The notes under the pieces are model-generated. The model was not told the origin of the DNA. It ran no database searches and saw only the letters and a program-made list of their open reading frames with translations. DNA of 19,216 nt from Coemansia sp. RSA 1804 (Eukaryota > Kickxellomycota > Kickxellomycetes > Kickxellales > Kickxellaceae), in NCBI GenBank assembly GCA_027578815.1, contig JANBTH010000364.1, positions 1 to 19,216 on the forward strand, given 5' to 3'. Positions 7,381 to 15,845 of this stretch are shown piece by piece. The number at the start of each line of letters is the position of its first letter. Positions within the stretch are counted from its first letter, which is position 1. The translations under genes and the position numbers were made by a program.

Positions 7381-9474
7381 ATGTCGCAAGCGGTTGCTGG
7401 CTCTGGCTCCGAAGCAGCAAAAGTGTTAGTGGTTGGCTCGGTCAACGGTCATCTCAAAGAGTTTTTCACAAAAATAAAAAAGCTTGACGCAAAGCACGGT
7501 CCGTTTTCGGTTCTATTAGTGACTGGGAATCTATTTGGTAACGATTCGGATACCGACAATGACGTCCAGATGCTTCTAAAGGATGAGATCACAGTTCCTA
7601 TAATGACCTACGCTCTTGTTGGCGATAGAAGGCTTCCCGAACGCATAGAAACAAGAGCAGGCTCGCGATCGGGCGAGATATGCAATAATCTGGTTCTCCT
7701 CAACGGACAGGGTGTGATTCAGACAAGTGAGGGTGTCAAGATTGCATACATGGGTGGACGATATATTGGACAGATCCCAGGAAAGGCAAGCGACGGAAAG
7801 GGAGACGATAATGCCGAGAGAGACAACAGTACTGATTTGAATGGTGAGAACTGCGATGCCGATTCTCCTGAGAATGCTGAATCTGAAAAGGTCAACAGCG
7901 ATAGAAAGGGCGGGAATTCGGCAGATAGAAGCGAACTTGTTTCCTTTGACCGAGCCGCAATTTCCAGACTAGTTTCCAGCGTGGCCTCGGAAAATGAAAA
8001 GGCATTTCACAAAACCATGGCACAACCAAGCATTGACATCTTGCTGACATATGATTGGCCCTATGGCGTTGTCCAGTCAAACACCCATTCGGCTCAAGAG
8101 GGCGGTGATGGATCACCCGATCTCACCACGGTTGCAGCTTCCAACAAGATATCCACTCTTGCTGCTCTCACTATGCCACGGTACCACTTTGCAGCCGGAG
8201 AGGGCTTGTTCTACGAGCGTCTTCCGTGGAAATACAGCGATCGGACCAGAGTTGGCCGTGGATCGGATGCGACTCTGCACTACACGCGGTTCATTGGCCT
8301 GGGAGCGGTAAGCGGTTCAGCTCACGGGAAGCAAAGATGGTTCTATGCGATGGTTGTCGTGCCATTGAACTCTGTTAGCCAGGGCACCTCTGTGGCATCC
8401 AAGGTTCCAGACAACTGCACGCAAAATCCTCTCTACAGATTTGCAAAGTTCAATGCGGTACTTGATACCAAAAACCTTTCAAAGGCTCTTTTGCATGTCC
8501 ACACACCCAACGGGGCTGACGACCGAAACGCAGCAGGCGGCAAGCAGAGCAGACGGCCGCCACCGCCTCTGAACTATCTCTGCCGCAGCTGCAACCAGCC
8601 TGGACACTGGATAAACGACTGTCCTACGAGGGACCAGCAGCAGAACAAGCGCCAACGCATTAATGACAAGCCCCCGCCGGGATACGTATGCCGCCAATGC
8701 AAACAGCCGGGTCACTGGCGATCCGACTGTCCAGCGGCCGGCGATGGAGGCGCGGCATCTGCAGCCGATACGCAAGCAAGCTGCTGGTTCTGCTTGGCAA
8801 ACCCTGACGTAGACCAGAATCTGATGGTGGCTATTGGCGACGAGGCGTATATTGCAATGGCCAAGGGCGCACTGGTTGTTGGTGGTGATAAATCGCAGGG
8901 CTTCCAGCGTGAGAAATGTCCTGTTCCGGGTGGCGCGCATGTGTTGGTTGTGCCTATAGTTCATACGGACGGTCTGCGTCGTGCGCGAGAGAGCGCAGAC
9001 GACACAGACAGAAGCCTTTGCTCGGAGCTTGACAAATGGATGGATGCAATCGCGGCACTGTTTGCCGAGTACGATTGTGTGCCGCTTGCATTCGAGACCT
9101 GTAGATGCCTGCCTCATGTGCACGCCACCGTCCAGATGATTCCAATTCCAAAGGCAAAGGCGGCTGAGGTGCGACCAGCGCTGGAGGAAATATGCGCCAG
9201 CAGCGGACTGAGCGTTGAGGACAACTATCCGAGCAGCACAACGACTGGGTACTTTGTAGTCAGCGACCCTGCCGACACCGCAAAGCAGCTTTTTGTGCAC
9301 ATCCCACCAAAGACAAAAACGTTCAACCTTCAGCTGGGGCGGAAGCTTGCTGCCCAGCTTTTGGATATTCCCGAGCGCGAAGACTGGAGGCAATGTATCG
9401 TTTCTGAAGAAGCCGAGGCAAGCGAGCGAGACAAGTTCATTTCCGCCTTTGCCAAGCACGACTTTTCTCGCTAA
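7381..9474 (+). CDS. CwfJ/CWF19L1-family protein (Drn1/Mug161-like) with two zinc knuckles
   Basis: Family members associate with the spliceosome; yeast Drn1 acts with the lariat debranching enzyme Dbr1. Domains in order over 697 aa: an N-terminal metallophosphoesterase-like region (KVLVVGSVNGHLKEFF, then GPFSVLLVTGNLFG); an acidic, low-complexity insert at about 140-185; two CCHC zinc knuckles, C401-x2-C404-x4-H409-x4-C414 and C437-x2-C440-x4-H445-x4-C450; a HIT-like CwfJ_C_1 domain beginning CWFC (468-471) and holding the triad-like H579-x-H581-x3-Q585; and a CwfJ_C_2 tail (FNLQLGRKLAAQLLDIPERE, then DWRQC). The N-terminal region lacks the full metal-ligand set of active phosphatases, as in Drn1. 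The ATG at 7381 (ACGACCATGT) starts directly before the conserved strand. It is a single exon. Confidence 0.93.
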   Translation: MSQAVAGSGSEAAKVLVVGSVNGHLKEFFTKIKKLDAKHGPFSVLLVTGNLFGNDSDTDNDVQMLLKDEITVPIMTYALVGDRRLPERIETRAGSRSGEICNNLVLLNGQGVIQTSEGVKIAYMGGRYIGQIPGKASDGKGDDNAERDNSTDLNGENCDADSPENAESEKVNSDRKGGNSADRSELVSFDRAAISRLVSSVASENEKAFHKTMAQPSIDILLTYDWPYGVVQSNTHSAQEGGDGSPDLTTVAASNKISTLAALTMPRYHFAAGEGLFYERLPWKYSDRTRVGRGSDATLHYTRFIGLGAVSGSAHGKQRWFYAMVVVPLNSVSQGTSVASKVPDNCTQNPLYRFAKFNAVLDTKNLSKALLHVHTPNGADDRNAAGGKQSRRPPPPLNYLCRSCNQPGHWINDCPTRDQQQNKRQRINDKPPPGYVCRQCKQPGHWRSDCPAAGDGGAASAADTQASCWFCLANPDVDQNLMVAIGDEAYIAMAKGALVVGGDKSQGFQREKCPVPGGAHVLVVPIVHTDGLRRARESADDTDRSLCSELDKWMDAIAALFAEYDCVPLAFETCRCLPHVHATVQMIPIPKAKAAEVRPALEEICASSGLSVEDNYPSSTTTGYFVVSDPADTAKQLFVHIPPKTKTFNLQLGRKLAAQLLDIPEREDWRQCIVSEEAEASERDKFISAFAKHDFSR

Positions 9475-10480
9475 AGTCTTGTCATTTCTTTCTTCATATC
9501 TGATCTCCCCACACAGAGGATTCTTTTTTCCCACTGCTATTCCCTGTGCGTGCATCCTTTCTTCGCCACTAATAACTTTGGGGCTTGAGATTCCACTGCT
9601 CCTGGCTCCTCTCGCCCTTCTTCTTTACAATCCACCAACACTGCAGAAAAACACTACACACGTAGTGTAGTATAAGTGTGCTTATCTTCTGGCACTTGCC
9701 ATCAGAAAGTTAAATTTAGAATGTCGCTAGGAGTAGAGTGTTTTTTTTTTGTGAAACGCCATCCCGTGTCATTCTGAGCACTGTACGCATTCGTATCGCT
9801 GCTCTCTGTGGATGCTTGTATTCCCACTCTTTGAGTGCTGTAAGCACCCGGTACCTGATGCAGTCACACGTATTCTACTATTTTTAAACACGCATTGTTT
9901 GACATCTCCGCCGCGTTTGTCAGCTGCAACTTTATTGCTTTTTTAGAATTCGAATAAAACCCGGTTTTTACATATCAAGTCCACCTCACCACATTCCGCC
10001 CTTGTTTTTCCCGCAGCACCGCTTACTATTTTCTTGGAGGTGGGCCTGGCAATTCCAGTGACGTGCTCGCTGCCTTGTAAGAAACATGGGTTGGCGAAAC
10101 AAGCGAGCCAAGCCTTGCATTTTAATCCAATGTATAGTGCGGCTCCATTGTACTTGATCCCGTCCCAGATCATTTTGCATAACAATCCACACGGGCTCTT
10201 TCAAAAAATAGAGATATGTGCACAATTGACATTCAATAAATTATGTCAGGGCAATAGGGTGCCACACTATATATCATATGTATGTGTGTCTGCTACAGCA
10301 CTTGAATTGACCTGCAATTGCACTTTGCTCTGAGTGAATGACCTTGCCAAAGACGTAAAATCAAGCTAGCAAGAAAAGAGATGCTGCAGTCGACGTGCAA
10401 TCGAAGTTGCAAGAAAGCGCCGAACAAGTATCTTTTTTTAGAAATGTGTGCAGCCAACAAGCCAGAAATCCTACCACCAG

Positions 10481-10526
10481 CAATGTCAATTTCGACATTG
10501 TTCTTGTATCCAAATTTTAAAATTTG
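10481..10526. repeat. Two adjacent palindromes
   Basis: CAATGTC (10481-10487) pairs with GACATTG (10494-10500) across a 6-nt loop. Eleven bases later CAAATTTTAAAATTTG (10511-10526) is a perfect 16-bp palindrome. The second is AT-only except at its ends. Function is unknown; they could be terminator-like or protein-binding elements. Confidence 0.8.
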
Positions 10527-10911
10527 TCAACGGCAACCACTGAGTGTTTGCGTACCGTACTACCCCCAAAGGAAAGAAAACAAGACTTTTTGAGCAACGC
10601 CAGTCAGTGCTGGATTTATTTTTACACATCCACATCTGGAACGCTTCACTCGAATGCCGCTCTGAAACAACACAACCACTGTTATCTACCAACATACATT
10701 GCACCAACACCTGCATTTTGCATATGCCGGATGGAAGGTTGCATGCCCATGAATAGCGGGGGATGACAAACACACTTGAGTGACTTGAAGAATGAAGGAC
10801 GTATAAATTCTAACCTTTTGCCATGCTCCCGCCTTATTCAAAAAATTCTTCTTTTCTTCTTTTCTTCGTACTCGGAACATTGCCGACTTTTTCCATATTG
10901 TTTTCCTCTCT

Positions 10912-10936
10912 GCTTGCTTACTTGCTTGCTTGCTTG
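10912..10936. repeat. CTTG microsatellite upstream of the repeat-protein gene
   Basis: The run reads as six CTTG units with one CTTA variant. It lies in the C/T-rich leader of the gene starting at 11077. A complementary CAAG run occurs just after that gene at 12331-12346. Confidence 0.85.
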
Positions 10937-11076
10937 TCCGCCACATAGCTTCTAGAATAACTTATATTATCTCCATTTTTGAGGATTGCTACAACTTTTC
11001 TTTACTACAAAGAAAGACATCATTTGCACAAGCTTTAGTGTACCTTGCCGTGATATTGTTATACAAAAGACAAACA

Positions 11077-12249
11077 ATGAAGCTTTCACTGTCTTTTGCC
11101 GCGCTGGCATTTGCAGCGCTTAACGGCGTATCTGCTGACGAGGGATACGGTACAGTCGCACCCAATCCCTACCAGACCGAGCCTGTGCCTAACCCCTACC
11201 AGACCGAGCCCGCGCCTAACCCCTACCAGACTGAGCCCGCGTCTAATCCCTACCAGACTGAGCCCGCGTCTAATCCCTATATTGCAACAACAATTGATGC
11301 ATACACTACTGACATTCCAGTAGACTATGGTACTACATCAAATGTGTATGTTGACACAACCGCTGTCTACGAGACTACACCAGATGTCTACGAGACAACA
11401 TCCGACATTTATGTAGCTACCTCGAATGTGTACGAGACATCTGCCATATACGAGACCTCTTCAGATGTGTACGAGACCTCTGCCATATACGAGACCTCTT
11501 CAGATGTGTACGAGACCTCTGCCATATACGAGACCTCTTCAGATGTGTACGAAACCTCTGACATATATCAGACCTCTGATGTGTATGAAACCTCAGATGT
11601 GTATGAGACTTCTTCTGACATTTACGAGACCTCTTCAGATGCGTACGAGACATCTGACATCTACGAGACCTCCGATGTTTATGAAACCACTTCTGACATA
11701 TACGAGACGTCTTCCGACATATACGAGACATCGGATGTATACGAGACCACTTCTGATGTGTATGAAACCACATCCGAGGAAACCTGTGAGGAATCAACCA
11801 CCGAAACTTGTGAAGAATCCACTGATTCCTCGTCGGCTGAATACACTACCGTTCCTCCACCAGTTTACACCACTGCTCCACCACCTCCAGTTTACACCAC
11901 TGCTCCACCACCTCCAGTTTATACCACTGCTCCTCCTCCTCCAGTTTACACTACCGCGCCTCCTCCGCCAGTGTATACCACTGCTCCTCCTCCTCCAGTA
12001 TCCACTGCACCTTCTCCTCCAGTGTACACTACGGAAACCATTCCGCTGCCAACGTATCCAACGGAGGTTTGCGAACCTGCTACGGTGTATGTTACTGACT
12101 ACATCACTGTAACAACCACAGTTGCAGCAGCACCTACCACGGTTTACTCAACCATCTGCCCCAGCGACAGCTACGAGACAGAAGAATGGTGCTCCGACGA
12201 AACCGAGGAGGAGTCGATCGAGTGGTGCTCTGACGAGTACCAGTACTAG
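11077..12249 (+). CDS. Secreted Tyr/Thr/Pro-rich tandem-repeat protein, probably cell wall
   Basis: The 390-aa product begins with a signal peptide, MKLSLSFAALAFAALNGVSA, with likely cleavage before DEGYG. Four blocks follow: nine-residue repeats of NPYQTEPAS type (four copies plus a partial one); a long array of YETS/DVYETS/AIYETS units; about six APPPPVYTT units; and a C-terminal segment with Cys residues (EVCEPATVYVTDYITVTTT, then TICPSD) ending in two EWCSDE motifs. Thr/Ser/Pro richness suggests heavy O-mannosylation, and the regular Tyr spacing could allow cross-linking. No C-terminal hydrophobic GPI signal is present, so attachment would have to be by disulfide or other bonds. The frame is open upstream from a TTG at 10930, but the first ATG is at 11077 and opens directly into the signal peptide. 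The exact function is unknown; adhesin-like or structural wall protein is my inference. Confidence 0.85.
   Translation: MKLSLSFAALAFAALNGVSADEGYGTVAPNPYQTEPVPNPYQTEPAPNPYQTEPASNPYQTEPASNPYIATTIDAYTTDIPVDYGTTSNVYVDTTAVYETTPDVYETTSDIYVATSNVYETSAIYETSSDVYETSAIYETSSDVYETSAIYETSSDVYETSDIYQTSDVYETSDVYETSSDIYETSSDAYETSDIYETSDVYETTSDIYETSSDIYETSDVYETTSDVYETTSEETCEESTTETCEESTDSSSAEYTTVPPPVYTTAPPPPVYTTAPPPPVYTTAPPPPVYTTAPPPPVYTTAPPPPVSTAPSPPVYTTETIPLPTYPTEVCEPATVYVTDYITVTTTVAAAPTTVYSTICPSDSYETEEWCSDETEEESIEWCSDEYQY
11164..11283 (+). repeat. 27-bp coding repeat (NPYQTEPxx), four copies plus partial
   Basis: Copies start at 11164, 11191, 11218 and 11245, with a truncated fifth at 11272. The units differ by a few substitutions, mainly at the last two codons (VP, AP, AS, AS). 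Confidence 0.9.
11440..11556 (+). repeat. 39-bp coding repeat, three near-identical copies
   Basis: Units start at 11440, 11479 and 11518 and encode SAIYETSSDVYET. The first two are identical and the third differs by one silent base, so this part of the array expanded recently. Diverged versions continue to about 11780. Confidence 0.92.
11851..12030 (+). repeat. 27-bp Pro-rich coding repeat (APPPPVYTT)
   Basis: Units start at 11875, 11902, 11929, 11956 and 11983, with an imperfect leading copy before them and a shortened one after. Many synonymous differences (CCA/CCT, TAC/TAT) show that this block is older than the 39-bp array. Confidence 0.88.
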
Positions 12250-12661
12250 TTTTTGACTCTTAAAATATAGCTCTAAGTTTTTTTAACATCTTTCAATTTT
12301 CTAAATATTTTCTCTATTGAGCCTTCTAAACAAACAAGCAAGCAAGATCAACAGATGATCTAAAGTGTCGGATCTGTAGCTTTTGTCATCGAGCCTTCGT
12401 TGCTTTTTTTTCCTGGTTCCTTTAGTGCTCTTTTTTGGTGACCTATTTAATTCAGTACAGAAAGTCGTGGAGAAAAAGTTCACTCTTTCTTTTGGTGCTC
12501 CAGCTTTTTTTTATTTTTCGCGGCCTTTATTTTTGTTTATTTTTATTTATTTTATTTGAAAATTGCTACTCGCGGGCTTTGAAAAGAGCAAAGACGGCGA
12601 CCCACGAACAGAGTGCGGCTGAGCCCTGGAGTACCCAGAATAATAATATATAGCAACTAGA
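12250..12661. other. Spacer between secreted-repeat and kelch genes
   Basis: No gene is seen. The left part is AT-rich 3' flank and contains a CAAG run (12331-12346). The stretch from about 12480 to 12560 is very T-rich and is the probable promoter of the kelch gene. A TATA-like ATAATAATATATAG lies immediately before the start at 12662. Confidence 0.5.
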
Positions 12662-15574
12662 ATGCACACAAGGCAATTACTGCTATTCCTGGCGGTGCTG
12701 CTCTTGGCTGTATGTCCATTCACAGCTACTCAACATACAGGCAACGCACGCTTTAGTCGGCGACAGGGCAACCTTGAGAGCTCCTCGGTTGTATCAGACA
12801 CATCGTCTGTCTGGCGAACATATGCGTGTATGGTTCAATTTGCGGCCACCGATGGCACGCCCTTGCTTATGTTGTATGGCGGCTCCGACAGTCTGGATGC
12901 AGACGATCCGCTTAGCATTGCCTCCAGCGGAGAAAGTAAAATAAACATACTGGACATTGGCGGCAAAACGTGGTACGAGCCACAAACTGTTGACGCTCCA
13001 ACCTCAGGTCCTGTTCTGCCTGGGTGTGGCGCAGAACAAGGCAGCATTTGGGTGTACGATTCCAATTATGGCGTAACTGGAATGCAATTGTCGCCTGTGA
13101 GAGTGCTTGACGATGTGCATTGGAGTTGGAGTTCGCCTACTGAGCAATACCAGCTGCCGATTACGCGTTTCGGGGCTGCTTTTGCCTACGTGCCGACGAG
13201 CACGCAATTTTACATGCACGGCGGCATCCCTCTTTCCAGCACCAGCAACAAGGCAGACGATCCGCCAGGGATTGCAAACAACCTGGACATTCTTTCGCCA
13301 TCCAATTTCTCATGGGAGTACGCAAGCAATGGGCCAGCACGCAAGTACCACACACTTTGCTACATAAAATCTATTGACTCAATTGTTCTGTTTGGCGGAT
13401 CAGATCAAAACATCGCTAGCTACAACGACATCAAGTTATATTCTGTAAAAACAAGCTCATGGAGCTATTCACTTGATGTTAGCGGCAACGTCCCCGCCCA
13501 GCGCGTTCTGCATTCGGCTGTGTGCACCGATGATTCTATGCTCATTTTTGGAGGCACGCACAGTATTGGCGATTCGCCTTCAGATAGCACCGTGTGGGTG
13601 CTTAAGGCGAACAACGAGACAAGCTTCTCGTGGTCAAAGGCGCCTATAACGAGCACCAGCCTGGATATGAGTCCATCAGCAAGATTCGGACATTCCGCGG
13701 CTCTGTATAACAACAGCATGTACTTGTACGGAGGCATTGGGCCCAATGGCAAAGACGACGCAGTATATGTACTGGACGTGAAAAGCTGGGAGTGGTCGCA
13801 GATAAGCACCAGCGATTCAGGCTCTGATCGTAGTGGTGGAAGCGGTGTTAATACGCGCGTCCTTATTGCGGCCATTGTTTCTGCCGTATTAGGTGTTATA
13901 TGCGTTGGAATTGCGGCATTCGTATTCTATCGTTGGAACCGTCGCCGCAGCACAACGCAAGGAAAGCAGAATGAGCACACTGACACAAAGGAGATGCCAC
14001 GCAGCAACGAATATAGCAACAGTGGTGATACCGCCGCGATTATGGAGGCATCTAATGGCGACTTTAACGCGGATGGATATATCAAAGATATTGGTAACCC
14101 AGTTATTGTGCCCGGCACGCCAGCCGGCGAAAGTACCAGCAACCACCTGAGCCAATATTTGGATCCCACCTATGCTTCGACGCAAAGCAACCCAAGAGAC
14201 ACAGCCGTAAATAGCAATAGAGATAGCGACATCATGAGAAACAACTATATGCCATCACCGCATCCGCATCCTTCTGTGGAAAGTAGTACCAGCATTGGGT
14301 CTTTTTATCCGCCTGACGTCCAGGATGGAAGATCTGCCGTAGCAAACAGTCGAAATCTTGGGAATAGCCCCCAGCTCGGGATACCCAATGGGTCTGACAC
14401 ACACATGCATTCTGCCAGCAGCACACCTATATCATCAGACAGTCCAACACAAGAAAGAGCCGCTAATACACAGACATTGGCACGTACACCGGCGGAAGTT
14501 GTAAACAGCATACTGCTCTCAGGAAAACCGCTCCCAGCATGGCTTCGGGAGGCTGTCAGAAGATCAGATAGCGAGCAAGACACATCAAATGCATCTGTAC
14601 CACATAACCCGGCTTTTGGGTTTACAGATGACAATACTAAAGCTGAGTATCCACCAGGAGTCGGGACCCATGCCAATCTGAGTACAGAGGAGAGTCATAA
14701 CAGAAATAGGAGCAGCTCACATGTAAATAACAGCATAGTTTTATTACGCGATATACCGCCATCCTCTCGACACAATTTCGACACACGACAGCAGCAGCAC
14801 AATGATGATGATGCTAATAACGATGTTCAACAACTGAATGGTAGCTTAAACAGGATGCAAAAGACAAGCGTCCATAGCACTGAAACAAGTGATACCCAGT
14901 CAGCGCTAGTATACGAGCCAATAATGTATGTTACGGTTTCGCGCACATCAACTGATGCACCGAGCATTACGCAGAGCTCGCTAAAAGGCGAATCCAAACG
15001 CAGCAGCTCTCATAAACACAGAAACAACTGTTCCTATACTAGACACCAGGATCCCGAGCTGAGCGATGCTGACTTTGCCTCTGCAGGACTGCAAAGCGAC
15101 ACTGCCGCGCAAAATGTTTTGACGGCCCTTTCTTCGTCGATTGCACAGCCAATGTCTCCGCCGGTGCCCCTCCGCATGAACTCTCTTTATGGCGAGCTTG
15201 AGAACAAGGGAATTATTGTTGGCCAAGCAGCCAGTCCGCAAACAGTTGTCTCTACAGGCCACGTAGTGCCAGAGGAGGGGGGCATTACCAATACGCATGC
15301 CAGCCCAAGAACAGCACATACGCCCCACGAGCAGACTGATGCTTATACGGTCTTTAGCGATCTAGCAAGGGTATCTCGCACAGACGTAGACGATGAAATA
15401 CTTAGTCCGTTGGACAGACTCGCGCGGTACCATGCCATGGATGCCTGGATGGTTTCCGGGGCAAACACCGAGAATACAGAGTCTGTCTCACAGCCCAGCG
15501 ACAGCGAAGCAACCGACGACACGTCAAATATATATGTCGCACATCCGGCTCATCGATCGAGCGATAGTCTCTAG
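12662..15574 (+). CDS. Single-pass membrane protein with extracellular kelch propeller
   Basis: The 970-aa product starts with a signal peptide (MHTRQLLLFLAVLLLAVCPF). The next 380 residues hold a kelch-type propeller: paired glycines at 73-74 (LYGG), 187-188 (MHGG), 245-246 (LFGG), 297-298 (IFGG) and 357-358 (LYGG), each followed by strand and Trp positions such as YVLDVKSWEWS. A transmembrane helix spans about V400-Y423 and is followed by a stop-transfer cluster RWNRRR. The remaining 540 residues are Ser/Asn/Thr/His-rich and probably disordered and cytoplasmic. Two ordered-looking motifs stand out there: SILLSGKPLPAWLREAVRR (616-634) and EILSPLDRLARYHAMDAW (912-929). The topology suggests a surface sensor or polarity/cell-wall protein; ligand and partners are unknown. 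Single exon, ATG at 12662. Confidence 0.88.
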   Translation: MHTRQLLLFLAVLLLAVCPFTATQHTGNARFSRRQGNLESSSVVSDTSSVWRTYACMVQFAATDGTPLLMLYGGSDSLDADDPLSIASSGESKINILDIGGKTWYEPQTVDAPTSGPVLPGCGAEQGSIWVYDSNYGVTGMQLSPVRVLDDVHWSWSSPTEQYQLPITRFGAAFAYVPTSTQFYMHGGIPLSSTSNKADDPPGIANNLDILSPSNFSWEYASNGPARKYHTLCYIKSIDSIVLFGGSDQNIASYNDIKLYSVKTSSWSYSLDVSGNVPAQRVLHSAVCTDDSMLIFGGTHSIGDSPSDSTVWVLKANNETSFSWSKAPITSTSLDMSPSARFGHSAALYNNSMYLYGGIGPNGKDDAVYVLDVKSWEWSQISTSDSGSDRSGGSGVNTRVLIAAIVSAVLGVICVGIAAFVFYRWNRRRSTTQGKQNEHTDTKEMPRSNEYSNSGDTAAIMEASNGDFNADGYIKDIGNPVIVPGTPAGESTSNHLSQYLDPTYASTQSNPRDTAVNSNRDSDIMRNNYMPSPHPHPSVESSTSIGSFYPPDVQDGRSAVANSRNLGNSPQLGIPNGSDTHMHSASSTPISSDSPTQERAANTQTLARTPAEVVNSILLSGKPLPAWLREAVRRSDSEQDTSNASVPHNPAFGFTDDNTKAEYPPGVGTHANLSTEESHNRNRSSSHVNNSIVLLRDIPPSSRHNFDTRQQQHNDDDANNDVQQLNGSLNRMQKTSVHSTETSDTQSALVYEPIMYVTVSRTSTDAPSITQSSLKGESKRSSSHKHRNNCSYTRHQDPELSDADFASAGLQSDTAAQNVLTALSSSIAQPMSPPVPLRMNSLYGELENKGIIVGQAASPQTVVSTGHVVPEEGGITNTHASPRTAHTPHEQTDAYTVFSDLARVSRTDVDDEILSPLDRLARYHAMDAWMVSGANTENTESVSQPSDSEATDDTSNIYVAHPAHRSSDSL

Positions 15575-15845
15575 ATGATGTTTTCTAGGCATATTGCAGC
15601 ACTATTACAACATCCTGGCATTTGCACTTTTAATATTTGTAGAACCAAAAACGTAGAAGCTAAATACTAGCTGCTTGTTCTGATTCTTCCAACTGTGTAA
15701 ACCCATTTTCAATTCTGATTGCCTTTACTGATGCACTTGCCTCCGTCTCCTCAATCGTTGGATGCTTCTAAAACAGCATACTAGGTGTTGTCTTTATTTC
15801 TCCATATTATTTGCTAGTAGCAGCTGTTGAAACACGGTCAGAACT
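15575..15845 (+). other. Spacer between kelch and tRNA-binding genes
   Basis: A 271-bp AT-rich stretch with no coding signal. It serves as 3' flank of the kelch gene and promoter of the next plus-strand gene. Confidence 0.5.

Larger units (their letters stand above)
9475..11076. other. Long intergenic stretch (1.6 kb), no convincing gene
   Basis: The first 200 bp are pyrimidine-rich 3' flank of the CwfJ-family gene. Several 60-100-codon frames occur on both strands between 9943 and 10773, but none has a recognised product. One exon-like island (10017-10076) and a pair of palindromes (10481-10526) are described separately. The last 250 bp are C/T-rich, with a CTTG run at 10912-10936, and probably serve as promoter and leader of the gene starting at 11077. 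A TTG-initiated extension of that gene into this region has no ATG. Confidence 0.5.

Noticed and set aside
8479..9555. 358-codon minus-strand open frame
   Set aside because: It lies entirely opposite the conserved zinc-knuckle and HIT-like domains of the CwfJ gene and has no recognisable product; it is a shadow.
9943..10225. Overlapping 79- and 80-codon minus-strand frames
   Set aside because: Two frames compete, neither matches a family I know, and start contexts are weak; kept only as part of the exon-like island note.
11440..11556. CRISPR-like direct repeats
   Set aside because: The 39-bp units are contiguous, in-frame coding repeats with no spacers, in a eukaryotic gene.
11426..12112. 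228-codon frame rich in Arg/Thr/Leu repeats, and a similar minus-strand frame
   Set aside because: Both are other-frame readings of the tandem repeats in the secreted protein; periodic DNA keeps extra frames open.
12180..12249. GPI-anchor signal on the secreted repeat protein
   Set aside because: The C-terminus is acidic and polar (EWCSDEYQY) with no hydrophobic tail.
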